A stretch of DNA of 50,569 nucleotides from an uncultured Porphyromonadaceae bacterium (GCA_900548705.1 URLF01000005.1:1-50569); one strand, 5' to 3'. Positions 39,799-49,114 are shown, counted from the stretch's first letter. Notes: a model not told the origin generated them from the letters alone. Numbers and translations are program-made.

Positions 39799-39845
39799 GG
39801 CAGCCGCGAGAAACTTATGATTGGTGTTTCCTGACTGCGGCTGCC
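39799..39845. terminator. hairpin terminator of the nqr operon
   Basis: GGCAGCCGC (39799-39807) pairs with GCGGCTGCC (39837-39845), and an inner GAAAC/GTTTC stem (39810-39814 with 39826-39830) extends it. It lies just after the nqrF stop on the minus strand. Confidence 0.75.
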
Positions 39846-39886
39846 TGGATAATCTTATGTATGAGGATTGACACCCCGGGGTTTTG

Positions 39887-41176
39887 TCAGCCTCCGAAGT
39901 TGTCGTAATGGATATTCTCGGGATCCACGCCGAGACTGTCGAGCATCTTGTTGACGGCGGCGCTCATCGGGCCGGGGCCACACATGTAATATTCGATGTC
40001 TTCGGGTGACTCGTGGTCTTTGAGATAGGTGTCGTAGATCACCTGGTGGACGAAGCCGGGGGTGTACTTCACTCCGGCGGCATCGGCCGCAGGATCGGGA
40101 CGGTCGAGGGCGAGATGGAACTTGAAGTTGGGGAATTCCTTCTCAAGCTGCAGGAAGTCGTCGAGATAGAACACCTCGTTCAGGGCGCGGGCTCCGTAGA
40201 AGTAGTTCATCTTGCGGTCGGTGGTCTTCAGGGTTTTGGTCATGTGCATTATCTGGGCACGGAGAGGGGCCATACCTGCGCCGCCACCAATCCACATCAT
40301 CTCGTTCTTGGTGTCGAAAATCGGATGGAAGTCGCCGTAAGGGCCACTCATCAACACCTTGTCGCCGGGCTTGAGGGTGAAAATGTAGCTCGACGCGATA
40401 CCGGGATTGACATCCATGAAGCCCACTTCGGGTTTGGGTTTGAAGGGGGGAGTGGCGATACGGACGGTCAGCATGAAGCGGTCACCTTCGGCGGGATAGT
40501 TGGCCATGGAGTAGGCGCGGACAGTGGTCTCGGTGTTGACACACTTGAGGTCGAAGAGACCGAATTTCTTCCAGGCGGGGAGATATTCCTCGCCGATGGA
40601 TGCCTTGTCGATATCCTTGTCGTAATCGATTTTGAAGGGTGGAATCTTTATCTGGGCGTATGAACCGGGGATGAAGTTCATATGCTCACCCTTGGGAAGG
40701 GCCACGATGAATTCCTTGATGAAGGTGGCGACGTTGTTATTGGAGATTACCTCGCATTCATATTCCTTGATGTCGAGCACTGACGCGGGTACCTTGATGT
40801 CGAGGTCGTTCTTGACCTTTACCTGGCAGGCCAGACGCCAGTCATCCTTGATTTCCTTGCGGGTGAAATGGACAGCCTCGGTGGGGAGAATCTCGCCACC
40901 ACCGGCGGTAACCTGCACCTTGCATTGGCCGCAACTTCCTTTTCCGCCGCATGCCGAGGGGAGGAATACATTCTTGGTGGCCATGGCTGAAAGCAGGGGT
41001 ACACCGGAGGCCACCTCCACCTTCTTGTCGTTGTTGATTGTCACGGTCACATTGCCGGAGCTGACCAGATATTTCTTGGCCACCAGGAGGATGATGACCA
41101 GCAGGAGGGTCATCACCAAGAAGATGCCGACACCGCCGAGCACCGTGGGCCAAAGAGTGGATTGGAGTGATATCAT
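39887..41176 (-). CDS. nqrF: Na+-translocating NADH:quinone reductase subunit F
   Basis: Electron entry subunit of Na+-NQR. One N-terminal helix (GVGIFLVMTLLLVIILLVAK) anchors it. A 2Fe-2S ferredoxin domain follows with SACGGKGSCGQCKVQV and LACQV supplying four cysteines. The FAD domain has RAYSMANYP and the NADH domain has WIGGGAGMAPLRAQ, ending in MCGPGPMSAAV and the aromatic tail YDNFGG. The length of 429 residues is normal. It is the last gene of the nqrABCDEF operon, 42 nt after nqrE. Confidence 0.97.
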   Translation of the reverse strand: MISLQSTLWPTVLGGVGIFLVMTLLLVIILLVAKKYLVSSGNVTVTINNDKKVEVASGVPLLSAMATKNVFLPSACGGKGSCGQCKVQVTAGGGEILPTEAVHFTRKEIKDDWRLACQVKVKNDLDIKVPASVLDIKEYECEVISNNNVATFIKEFIVALPKGEHMNFIPGSYAQIKIPPFKIDYDKDIDKASIGEEYLPAWKKFGLFDLKCVNTETTVRAYSMANYPAEGDRFMLTVRIATPPFKPKPEVGFMDVNPGIASSYIFTLKPGDKVLMSGPYGDFHPIFDTKNEMMWIGGGAGMAPLRAQIMHMTKTLKTTDRKMNYFYGARALNEVFYLDDFLQLEKEFPNFKFHLALDRPDPAADAAGVKYTPGFVHQVIYDTYLKDHESPEDIEYYMCGPGPMSAAVNKMLDSLGVDPENIHYDNFGG

Positions 41177-41218
41177 TGTAGTTGTTGACTTACTGTTCGG
41201 AATGAAGTGGGTTTGAAA

Positions 41219-41827
41219 TCAGAGTTTGATTCCGAGGAAGCTCATGAAGGCGATACCCATAAGGGCGCAGAGGATGAAGGTGATGCCTATGCCTCGCAGC
41301 GGAGCGGGGACGTTGGAGTATGCGGATACCCTCTCGCGGATGGCGGCGATGGCCAGCAGCCAGCCGAGTCCCCAACCGGCCCCGGCGCAGGTCGCTGTCC
41401 AGGCGTTGGCGAAACCTCTCTGTTGCATGAACAGGGAGCCGCCGAGAATGGCGCAGTTGACGGCGATGAGGGGGAGGAAGATACCGAGCGACGCGTAGAG
41501 CGAGGGGGAGTATTTCTCGACAGCCATCTCGACGAGCTGGGTCATCGAGGCGATGACGGCGATGAACATGATGAGCGAGAGGAAGCTGAGGTCGACATCG
41601 GCGAATGTCTCGCCAAGCCATACCAGAGCGCCGGCCTTAAGCACATAGTTCTCCAGCAGGTAGTTGATGGGGAGGGTTACGATGAGCATGAAGGTGACCG
41701 CCACGCCAAGTCCGAACGCGGTCTTGACATTCTTGGAAACAGCCAGGAAGGAACACATTCCCAGGAAGTAGGCAAACACCATGTTGTCGACGAAAATCGA
41801 CCGTATGAAAAGATTCAGATTTTCCAT
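41219..41827 (-). CDS. nqrE: Na+-translocating NADH:quinone reductase subunit E
   Basis: A 202-residue integral membrane subunit homologous to NqrD and RnfA/E, with six hydrophobic helices. It shows NMVFAYFLGMCSFLAVSKNV and NCAILGGSLFMQQRGF. NqrD and NqrE together hold an iron centre between half-helices, using the conserved cysteines in these two blocks. It is 43 nt downstream of nqrD and 42 nt upstream of nqrF. Confidence 0.97.
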   Translation of the reverse strand: MENLNLFIRSIFVDNMVFAYFLGMCSFLAVSKNVKTAFGLGVAVTFMLIVTLPINYLLENYVLKAGALVWLGETFADVDLSFLSLIMFIAVIASMTQLVEMAVEKYSPSLYASLGIFLPLIAVNCAILGGSLFMQQRGFANAWTATCAGAGWGLGWLLAIAAIRERVSAYSNVPAPLRGIGITFILCALMGIAFMSFLGIKL

Positions 41828-41870
41828 TTCAGGTTGTCTTTCTTTTGCTTGTGATTAGGAATGTGACGGT

Positions 41871-42497
41871 TTATTTCTCCTGGAGGTCTTTGTTCCACGA
41901 ACGGTGAACCCAGATGATGCAGGCTACAACGATGAGGGCCATCGGGGGGAGAATCATAAGGCCGTTGTTGACATATCCGGCTTCGTAGAAGCATTGGGGT
42001 ATCACCTGGAAGCCCATCAGTGTGCCGCTTCCGAGCAGTTCGCGAAAGAAACCGACGATTACCAGGATGACGGCATAACCGATGCCGTTGCCCACTCCGT
42101 CGAGGAATGAGGGCCAGGGCTTGTTACCCATGGCGAAGGCTTCGAGACGGCCCATCAGGATACAGTTGGTGATGATGAGTCCGATGAACACCGAAAGCTG
42201 TTTGCTGACATCATAGGCGTAAGCCAGCAGCAGCTGATTGACCACAATCACGAGGGCGGCCACAACCACCAGCTGGACGATGATTCGGATGTTGGTGGGG
42301 ATGGTGTTGCGAATCAGGGATATGATGACGTTGGAGAAGGCCAGCACGGCGATTACCGAGATGCCCATCACCAGCGCCGGTTCGAGTTTGGCCGTGACGG
42401 CAAGGCAGGAGCAGATACCGAGCACCTGCACAATCACGGGGTTGTCCTTTGAGAAAGGATTGAAAAAAATCTGTTTGTTACTAATCTTGTCGGCCAT
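41871..42497 (-). CDS. nqrD: Na+-translocating NADH:quinone reductase subunit D
   Basis: A 208-residue membrane subunit with six helices. The conserved cysteine blocks are QVLGICSCLAVTAKLEPALV and IGLIITNCILMGRLEAFAMG. The tail ends in a charged cytoplasmic stretch (HRSWNKDLQEK). It pairs with NqrE in the ion-translocating core, and lies 37 nt after nqrC in the operon. Confidence 0.97.
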   Translation of the reverse strand: MADKISNKQIFFNPFSKDNPVIVQVLGICSCLAVTAKLEPALVMGISVIAVLAFSNVIISLIRNTIPTNIRIIVQLVVVAALVIVVNQLLLAYAYDVSKQLSVFIGLIITNCILMGRLEAFAMGNKPWPSFLDGVGNGIGYAVILVIVGFFRELLGSGTLMGFQVIPQCFYEAGYVNNGLMILPPMALIVVACIIWVHRSWNKDLQEK

Positions 42498-42534
42498 GAC
42501 GGGATATAAATGGCGTTGTGTAATCTGTTATGGT

Positions 42535-43467
42535 TCAGAGAGCGGCTGCTTTCTTGGCTAATGTGCCGTCGGCCTGTGCCTCGGCATCGGCCGCCGCCCG
42601 CTCCACGTCGGAAATCGTGGCGCGGATATCTATTTTCTCTCCGTCGGCTGATGTCTTGACATCGTCGGCAGTCAGACGGCGCACGGGGTTCTCGGCTGCT
42701 TCACCATCCTGCGGAAACTGGAAGGTGGTGGCGGCACGCGTCATATCGGCGGAGCCTCCTTTGCCGGCTTTCTCGAGCCATGCACGGTATGGTGACAGGC
42801 AGTTGTCGAACATCGCGCCCACACCTTTCGATGTGATTGTGCCTCCGGATATGCCGTCAACATAGTCGACATCGGGATTGAGGGGTTTCTGTCCGGCTTT
42901 TACCACCTCGATGGGGTAGAAGTTGTTGCCTTTGAATACAGAGCGGCCGGGGAACTGGTCGGTGAACGCTGGTTTGGTTATCTCGGCTCCAAGACCGGGG
43001 GTCTCTCCCTGATGGTCGAAGAACGCGCCGTAGATTGTGGACCCGTCGGCATCGAATGCCACATATCCCCAGATCGGTCCCCAGAGTCCCATACCGGCCA
43101 AGGGGAGGATATATTTGGTGCCTGCGTCAGGAAGCTGGCATACATACACGGGGAGCAGGCGCTGGTCGGCCGGCTTTTTCGCCTCTGAGGCGACATCGAT
43201 GGAGAAAGCCTCCTGGCCTTCCACCTCCTCGCCTTTGTCATTTACCACGAGCTGGCTGACGATATATTTCTCGAAGTCGGCAATCACGGTGGCGCGGGTG
43301 GTGGAGATATGTACGGCCTGGAGAATCTGGCTCTTCTTGTCGGCCTGGGCGTTTTCCTCCTGGCGGTCTTTCAGGGCCATGGATGTGAACGCCAGAACGG
43401 CTCCCACCACGATTACCATTGCCGTGATGTAGACTATGGTGTAGACGTTGCTTTGTTTGTTAATCAT
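42535..43467 (-). CDS. nqrC: Na+-translocating NADH:quinone reductase subunit C, with long C-terminal extension
   Basis: Periplasmic subunit carrying covalent FMN. One N-terminal helix (YITAMVIVVGAVLAFTSMAL) anchors it. The flavin attachment motif is SGGTITSKG near residue 207, with Thr212 as the likely phosphoester site. The usual domain ends near YRAWLEK (about 233), yet the protein continues for roughly 75 more residues rich in Ala, Asp and Glu (from GKGGSADMTRAATTF to GTLAKKAAAL). An in-frame ATG at 43497 would add ten residues; I prefer 43467 because it places the anchor helix as in relatives. It follows nqrB by about 50 nt. Confidence 0.92.
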   Translation of the reverse strand: MINKQSNVYTIVYITAMVIVVGAVLAFTSMALKDRQEENAQADKKSQILQAVHISTTRATVIADFEKYIVSQLVVNDKGEEVEGQEAFSIDVASEAKKPADQRLLPVYVCQLPDAGTKYILPLAGMGLWGPIWGYVAFDADGSTIYGAFFDHQGETPGLGAEITKPAFTDQFPGRSVFKGNNFYPIEVVKAGQKPLNPDVDYVDGISGGTITSKGVGAMFDNCLSPYRAWLEKAGKGGSADMTRAATTFQFPQDGEAAENPVRRLTADDVKTSADGEKIDIRATISDVERAAADAEAQADGTLAKKAAAL

Positions 43468-43518
43468 CTTTTCTTGTGCTATTTGCTTGGTTGTCAAGAA
43501 ATATCGGGATGGCGGAGC

Positions 43519-44736
43519 TTATTTTGCCGCTTTGGTTCGGGCCAGGCGGCGGCGAACATTGGCTTCGACCACACAGTAGTCAATCAGGGGAGCCAGGGCA
43601 TTCATTAGCAGCACGGCGAGCATCGCTCCTTCGGGATAACCGTTGTTGTAGGTTCGGATAAGGATGGCGACCACTCCGACGAGGAATCCGTAGATGTACT
43701 TACCCGTATTGGTACGGCATGAGGTGACAGGGTCGGGAGCCATGAAGACAGCCGCGAATGCGAAACCTCCCAGGCAGAGTTGCTCACCGACAGTGAGGAA
43801 CGAGGCGGGATAGGTCGGGGTCGCGCACCAGTTGGCAATCAGGGCCATCACCGCGCCTCCGGCAAACACCGACAGGACGATGCGCCAGCTTGCGATACCG
43901 GTGAAGAGGAGTATCAGCGCTCCGATGAGGATGCAGAGGGTGGAAGTCTCGCCGAACGAGCCGGGAATCAGGCCGAGGAACATATGCCACAAAGATACGG
44001 GGTCTCCGGCGATGTCTGTCATCGCGCTTGCCACGCCTGCAGCGTCGGTCGCTCCGGATGTGGCTACCTGGCCGAGGGGAGTGGCGCAGGTGAGGCCGTC
44101 GATTTCCGAGCCGATGCCGAGCATCTTGCCTGAGGCGACGAACACCTTGTCGCCGCTCATCTGGGCCGGATAGGCGAAGAAGAGGAACGCGCGGGTCACG
44201 AGGGCCACATTAAATATATTATAGCCTGTGCCGCCGAAGACCTCCTTGACGAAAATCACGGAGAAGGCTGTCGCCACGGCAATCATCCAGAGCGGGGTCT
44301 CGATGGGGCATATCATCGGAATGAGGATTCCGGTCACGAGGAATCCCTCCTGGATTTCCTCCTTGCGCCACTGCGCCACGATGAACTCGATTCCCAGACC
44401 GACCACATAGGCCACGACCAGACGGGGCAACACGGCCAGGAAACCGTAAGCCATCTGCTGCCAGAAGGGGAATGTCTCGGCCCCGGCTGCAAGCCAGTGC
44501 TGGTATCCGGCATTGTACATACCGAAGAGGAGGCAGGGGATGAGGGCGACTATGACGATGATCATAGTACGTTTGGAGTCCATCGAGTCATGGATATGGA
44601 CTCCCGACCGCGAGGTCTCGTTGGGCGTGAACAGGAATGTGTCAAAGCCGTCATAGACCGAACGGAACGCGTGGAGCTTGCCCCCCTCCTCGAATGAGGG
44701 CCGGGCCTTGTCCATCAGTTTTTTCAGTGCTTTCAA
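43519..44736 (-). CDS. nqrB: Na+-translocating NADH:quinone reductase subunit B
   Basis: A 405-residue membrane subunit with about ten helices. It binds riboflavin and a covalent FMN; the attachment motif is visible in DGLTCATPLG, pointing to Thr219. Other conserved parts are RSGVHIHDSMDSKRTM, FLVTGILIPMICP, NIFNVALVTRAFLFFAYP and AFAAVFMAPDPVTSCRTNTG. It is the main sodium-path subunit. The gene is 40 nt after nqrA. Confidence 0.97.
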   Translation of the reverse strand: MKALKKLMDKARPSFEEGGKLHAFRSVYDGFDTFLFTPNETSRSGVHIHDSMDSKRTMIIVIVALIPCLLFGMYNAGYQHWLAAGAETFPFWQQMAYGFLAVLPRLVVAYVVGLGIEFIVAQWRKEEIQEGFLVTGILIPMICPIETPLWMIAVATAFSVIFVKEVFGGTGYNIFNVALVTRAFLFFAYPAQMSGDKVFVASGKMLGIGSEIDGLTCATPLGQVATSGATDAAGVASAMTDIAGDPVSLWHMFLGLIPGSFGETSTLCILIGALILLFTGIASWRIVLSVFAGGAVMALIANWCATPTYPASFLTVGEQLCLGGFAFAAVFMAPDPVTSCRTNTGKYIYGFLVGVVAILIRTYNNGYPEGAMLAVLLMNALAPLIDYCVVEANVRRRLARTKAAK

Positions 44737-44776
44737 CGCTATGTTGTTTTTATGGTTTTCAAATATGGAGTGATTG

Positions 44777-46123
44777 TCAGGACAGCTCCTTGCGGAGGTA
44801 GTCGAGACCTTCCCTTACGATTTTCTGCAGCTCGAGTTTCGAGGTGTCGGCGTATTCGGCCAGAGCGAAGTCTTCGGGAGCCACTTCGTAGATGCCGAGC
44901 TGTTCCATACGGTCGATGTCTTTCGCCAGAATCGCCTTGATGAGATATTCAGGGAGGATATCCATCGGGAAGACCTTGTCATATTCCCCACTCATAATCA
45001 TCGCCCTGCGTCCTCCGAGCAGACGTGCGTCGGGCTTGAAAAGCTTGCGGGAGAGGAAATGGCCGGGGAATGTGGGGCTTGTGCTCTGCTTCTTGGGGGA
45101 GAACGATGCCCATCCCATGAATTCGGCCACATCGTCACCTTCGGGGATGACAGTTACTTGGCGGTAGGGGAATCGGAGGTAGCCGTCGGCTGGGACAGCG
45201 GTACCGGTGAGGACATTTCCTGAGATGATGCGTTTGTTGCGGCCGTCATCCGTGAGGTTGTCTTTCAACAGGACGGACATCTCGGCTCCGATGAGGGTGG
45301 TCACCAGTGAGGGGTTCTTCACCTCTGAACCTGTTACGGCTACTGTGGTTGAGAAGTCAACAGTGCCTGTGAGGGCGAGATTGCCGATGCGGCGCAATGT
45401 CTCGATGTCGAGGCATCCCACGGTTTCTCCTTTGTTTACCGGCTTCACGGCTGCGATTGCGGTGCCGGCATTGGATGCGGGGTGGGGGCCTGTGATGTCA
45501 AGCATCTCTGCTCCGGCGAGATCGGGGAGCGCGGAATCCGGACGGCGGCTGACATAGACTTTCCCCTCTGACAGGAGAGACAGGAGTTTCACCCCGGCTT
45601 CAAGGGCTTTGATGTCTTCGTTGGAATATGAAGACTTGTTCCAGGCGAGAGGGGCGGAGTCGAAACCGCTGACGAATATGTCGCGGAAACGGGCATCGGC
45701 GGCAGGCACGATGTCATAAGGGCGCTGGCGAAGCATTGCCCACAAGCCGGAGGCAAGGAGCGCTTCACGCGCCGAAGTCTTGTCTGAAAGGGAACCTTTG
45801 ACATCGAAGCGGACAGCCTCTCCGGCTCCGGCTTCGATTACGACGCGCAAAATCTTGCGCCTTTCCCCTCTGACCACGGCCTTGACTGTTCCTGAAACGG
45901 GGCTCGTGATTTTCAGTCTCTCGTCGAGTTTGCTGTGGAAAAGAGGCTGGCCTGATTTCACCGTGTCCCCCTCCCGCAGTTCCATCTTGGGGATAAGACC
46001 GGTGAAGTCATCGGGGACGATTGCCACCGTGGCGCATCGACATTCCGTCTCCTTTGCGTCGGCGGGTATGCCGCCGGCCAGGTGGATGTCAAGACCTTTC
46101 TTTACTTTTATTCCGATGCTCAT
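44777..46123 (-). CDS. nqrA: Na+-translocating NADH:quinone reductase subunit A
   Basis: A 448-residue cytoplasmic subunit without membrane helices, first gene of the operon. It opens IKVKKGLDIHLAGGIPADAK and contains a barrel-sandwich domain (LREGDTVKSGQPLFHSKLDE plus SPVSGTVKAVVRGERRK), then PHPASNAGTAIAAVKPV and TTLIGAEMSVLLKD. The family part WASFSPKKQSTSPTF is present. NqrA helps to bind ubiquinone or menaquinone near the membrane. A -7 box about 115 nt upstream marks a likely promoter. Confidence 0.97.
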   Translation of the reverse strand: MSIGIKVKKGLDIHLAGGIPADAKETECRCATVAIVPDDFTGLIPKMELREGDTVKSGQPLFHSKLDERLKITSPVSGTVKAVVRGERRKILRVVIEAGAGEAVRFDVKGSLSDKTSAREALLASGLWAMLRQRPYDIVPAADARFRDIFVSGFDSAPLAWNKSSYSNEDIKALEAGVKLLSLLSEGKVYVSRRPDSALPDLAGAEMLDITGPHPASNAGTAIAAVKPVNKGETVGCLDIETLRRIGNLALTGTVDFSTTVAVTGSEVKNPSLVTTLIGAEMSVLLKDNLTDDGRNKRIISGNVLTGTAVPADGYLRFPYRQVTVIPEGDDVAEFMGWASFSPKKQSTSPTFPGHFLSRKLFKPDARLLGGRRAMIMSGEYDKVFPMDILPEYLIKAILAKDIDRMEQLGIYEVAPEDFALAEYADTSKLELQKIVREGLDYLRKELS

Positions 46124-46236
46124 TGATTTATTATAGGTGTGATCTATTTGGTTTCTACAGTAGATGTATTGTTTGGAAAGGCACGGGTTTCCTGGATGAA
46201 TTACGGAAATATTTCCCTAATTGCCGATTTCGACCA

Positions 46237-46244
46237 CAAAGGTA
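46237..46244 (-). promoter_or_regulatory. -7 box of the nqr operon
   Basis: The complement reads TACCTTTG. No clear TTTG at -33. The leader would be about 107 nt. Confidence 0.5.
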
Positions 46245-46340
46245 GTGATAATTTCTGTAACCCTTTATTAATAAAATGAAAAAAACGGATAAAATTTTTC
46301 GGGGGCATAATTTTTGGGTTTTGGATGTCGTTTAGGAAGT

Positions 46341-46410
46341 GAATCGCAGCCCCCGTTTGGCGGCCGTTTTTGAGGGCTCTGACTTGAAAAGAGGAAGTTG
46401 GCGGCGATTC
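46341..46410. repeat. nested inverted repeat between the nqr and exbB promoters
   Basis: GAATCGC (46341-46347) is mirrored by GCGATTC (46404-46410), and inside them AGCCCCC is mirrored by GAGGGCT. It lies in the 570-nt region between the divergent nqr and exbB operons, upstream of both promoters' cores, and could be a regulator site or a structured RNA. Confidence 0.5.
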
Positions 46411-46431
46411 AAAAAAATAATTAGGAAAAAT

Positions 46432-46462
46432 TTTGTCAGTTGAAAAACAAATGATAATTTTG
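46432..46462 (+). promoter_or_regulatory. promoter of the exbB-exbD-exbD-tonB operon
   Basis: TTTG (46432-46435), 19-nt spacer, TAATTTTG (46455-46462). The expected start near 46469 gives a leader of about 225 nt, unusually long here. I found no known riboswitch in it; no other gene is visible between 46463 and 46693. Confidence 0.75.
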
Positions 46463-46693
46463 CAGAAAGCTTTTGCCATGGAGTAATATCCGGTTTCAAA
46501 AAGGGATCGCGATTATCACAACAACCCGACACTATCCTCCTCCCCCTCCACCGCGGAGCCGATTGGTGTCTGCCTGCGGACCAGGAAAAAGACTAATCAG
46601 GGCGTTGGCTCTTCTTACCGGTCATCGCCCCACATCAAAAAGGAAAAAACTATCATTATTAACAAATTCAAATTTTAAAAGTACTATCAAGTT

Positions 46694-47569
46694 ATGGAAA
46701 CTCAAAAGCCTAACGCTCCCCAGCGCAACGCCGCTGCCGTTAAGCCCGGTAGCAACGTTCGTGGAATCAAGAACGCTTTTTTGGTTATCATCGCATGCTT
46801 CGTTGTAGCCGTTATCCTCTTCCTCTTCGTTTTCGGTAACCCCTCCCACTTCGACGCTGAAGGTTTTGAGGGCGCATCAATGTGGTTCGCTCCCGAGGAA
46901 TTCGCCAAAGCCCACCCGCTTGATCTCGTTGGTACCATCTTCAAGGGCGGTATCATCGTGCCTATCCTCCAGACCCTCTTCCTCACCGTTATCGTCCTCT
47001 CTGTAGAGCGTGCTATCGCCCTGAAGAGCGCCAAGGGAACCGGCTCCATCGCCAAGTTTGTCGCTGACATCAAGAAATGCCTTGCCAAGAACGACATCGC
47101 TGCCGCTCAGGTTCTCTGCAAGAAGCAGAAAGGTTCTGTTGCCGCTGTCGTTTCAGCCGCGCTCAACCGCTACGCTGAAATGGACGCCAACACCGTCCTG
47201 ACCAAGGAGCAGAAAATTGCTACTATCCAGAAGGAAGTTGAAGAGGCTACCGCTATCGAGATGCCCTCTCTGCAGCAGAACCTCCCCATCGTGGCTACCC
47301 TCACCACCCTCGGTACTCTCGTCGGACTTCTCGGTACTGTGATCGGTATGATCAAGTCGTTCCAGGCTCTGTCCGCATCCGGCGCTCCTGACTCGACCGA
47401 GCTGTCAACCGGTATCTCCGAGGCGCTTGTGAACACCGCCTTCGGTATCGCAACCGGTGCGTTCGCTGTAATCTCCTACAACTTCTACACCAACAAGATC
47501 GACAACCTCACCTACGCCATCGACGAAGTAGGTTTCTCTATCGTACAGTCTTTCGCTGCAACCCACTAA
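46694..47569 (+). CDS. exbB: ExbB/TolQ/MotA-family proton channel protein
   Basis: Inner-membrane channel that uses the proton gradient to energise TonB. The 291-residue protein has an N-terminal helix (IKNAFLVIIACFVVAVILFL), a second after residue 85 (GGIIVPILQTLFLTVIVLSV), a cytoplasmic loop, and the conserved ExbB domain NLPIVATLTTLGTLVGLLGT followed by VIGMIKSFQALS and EALVNTAFGIATGAFAVISY. It has the N-terminal extra helix common in Bacteroidota. It heads a four-gene operon and uses codons typical of high expression (cgt, aac, ctc). Confidence 0.93.
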   Translation: METQKPNAPQRNAAAVKPGSNVRGIKNAFLVIIACFVVAVILFLFVFGNPSHFDAEGFEGASMWFAPEEFAKAHPLDLVGTIFKGGIIVPILQTLFLTVIVLSVERAIALKSAKGTGSIAKFVADIKKCLAKNDIAAAQVLCKKQKGSVAAVVSAALNRYAEMDANTVLTKEQKIATIQKEVEEATAIEMPSLQQNLPIVATLTTLGTLVGLLGTVIGMIKSFQALSASGAPDSTELSTGISEALVNTAFGIATGAFAVISYNFYTNKIDNLTYAIDEVGFSIVQSFAATH

Positions 47570-47624
47570 TCCCCTGATTACTGGCTCTTAAATTAAGCAA
47601 AACCATTTAACGAACAAGTAAATC

Positions 47625-48356
47625 ATGGGAAAAGTAAAAATTAAAAGAAAGAGTACCCTCATCGACATGACCGCGATGAGTGACGTTACCGTTCTTTTGC
47701 TTACTTTCTTCATGTTGACCTCAACCTTCCTTCAGAAGGAGCCGGTGACCGTAATCACCCCGTCCTCCGTTTCTGAAATCAAGGTGCCCACGGCGAATGT
47801 CGTGAATGTCCTCGTCAGCCCCAAGGGACAGGTGTTCCTGTCAATCTCGGGTGACGCAGACGCAGACAACGCCGAGCAGTGGGGTTCTGAACCGCTTCGC
47901 AAGGAAGTTCTCAAAACGGCTGCCGCCAATTATGAGAAATATACCGGCAAGAAACTCGGAATCACCGCAATGGACATTGAGAAGTTTGCCAAGAACGCCT
48001 CTTTCGGTGTACCTCTTGAAAAAATGCACGAATTCCTGTCGCTCGACCAGACAAAGCAGGATGAGTGGCTGAGCAATGCCGACCGCCCAGACGTAGGTAT
48101 CCCCATGAAGGATATCAACTATGTCGACCAGAACGGCACACCCCTGGCCACCAACGAGTTCCAGATTTGGATGCGTGCTATCTATTCTTCGTCGAACCCC
48201 AACATTCATGACGCCATCCAGAAGGGCGAAGGTATAGCCGTAAAGGCTGACCGCGGGACCAAGTTTGAGACAATTCATCCTGTCCTCGACAACCTTCAGA
48301 CCATCAAGATGAACAAATTCTCAGTCATGACTGCCCTTAAAACCGAAGCTGATTAA
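47625..48356 (+). CDS. ExbD/TolR-family protein, first copy
   Basis: A 243-residue TonB-system stator. The single N-terminal helix contains the proton-binding aspartate region LIDMTAMSDVTVLLLTFFML, in which Asp after MS is the expected residue. A periplasmic domain follows (KVPTANVVNVLVSPKGQVFL) with a long insert compared with the enteric ExbD. It starts 55 nt after exbB and ends 2 nt before the second exbD. Two different ExbD proteins in a row are usual in Bacteroidota, possibly forming a mixed dimer in the ExbB pore. Confidence 0.92.
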   Translation: MGKVKIKRKSTLIDMTAMSDVTVLLLTFFMLTSTFLQKEPVTVITPSSVSEIKVPTANVVNVLVSPKGQVFLSISGDADADNAEQWGSEPLRKEVLKTAAANYEKYTGKKLGITAMDIEKFAKNASFGVPLEKMHEFLSLDQTKQDEWLSNADRPDVGIPMKDINYVDQNGTPLATNEFQIWMRAIYSSSNPNIHDAIQKGEGIAVKADRGTKFETIHPVLDNLQTIKMNKFSVMTALKTEAD

Positions 48357-48358
48357 TC

Positions 48359-49075
48359 ATGGCACAGATAGAACAATCCTCGGGCGGCAAGAAGAAAAAA
48401 GGCGCCCAGAAAAAAATGGCGATCCATGTCGACTTCACCCCTATGGTCGATATGAACATGCTTCTGATTACGTTCTTCATGCTGTGTACCACCATGATTA
48501 AGTCGCAGACCCTCTCTATCGCGCTTCCTACCAATGAGAAGCTCCAGCAGGAGGAACTGCAGAAGGCTAAGGAATCTGAAGCTATCACCCTGATCCTCGA
48601 CACTACCTACGACGAACGTGGCGGAATCAAAGACAACACCGTTTACTACTATGCCGGTAAGCCCGAAACAGAGTTCAACGGTCCGGACTTGGTTTCCTCC
48701 AACATCCAGGTAGCCCACTTTGAAGGAAATGACGGAGCTATCCTCAAGGGTATCCGTAAGATTCTTCATGACCGTAACCAAGACGTTCTTGACAAAGTCG
48801 AAGAGCAAAAGGACCGCTGGCGCAGGAAAGAAATCACTGAAGACCAGTTCCAGGCAGAGGCCAAGAAAATCCGTAACGACGAGAAACTCACCCGTCCCGT
48901 GGTCATCATCAAACCTATGGAAGGTGCTTCCTGGGAAAGCGTGATCGCCGCCCTCGACGAGATGCAAATCAACCAGATCTCACGTTATCAGATTGGCTCC
49001 CTCACCGATACCGACAAGGCTATGGTGTTTGCCACTCCCGACTTCAAGAAAGCCCACAGCAATGACCAGCAGTGA
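48359..49075 (+). CDS. ExbD/TolR-family protein, second copy
   Basis: A 238-residue ExbD homolog. A lysine-rich start (KKKKGAQKKM) leads into VDFTPMVDMNMLLITFFMLC, where Asp in MVDM is the expected proton-carrying residue. The periplasmic part includes LPTNEKLQQEELQKAKESEA, a coiled-coil-like stretch, and PVVIIKPMEGASWESVIAAL. It is 2 nt behind the first exbD and 39 nt ahead of tonB, so the four genes are one unit. Confidence 0.92.
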   Translation: MAQIEQSSGGKKKKGAQKKMAIHVDFTPMVDMNMLLITFFMLCTTMIKSQTLSIALPTNEKLQQEELQKAKESEAITLILDTTYDERGGIKDNTVYYYAGKPETEFNGPDLVSSNIQVAHFEGNDGAILKGIRKILHDRNQDVLDKVEEQKDRWRRKEITEDQFQAEAKKIRNDEKLTRPVVIIKPMEGASWESVIAALDEMQINQISRYQIGSLTDTDKAMVFATPDFKKAHSNDQQ

Positions 49076-49114
49076 TGATTATCTATATTATTAACCAACT
49101 AAACAGACAGTAAA

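Noticed and set aside
46479..46693. Possible leader peptide upstream of exbB
   Set aside because: The ATG at 46479 meets a stop after two codons, and the other frames need a TTG start and show no coding pattern.
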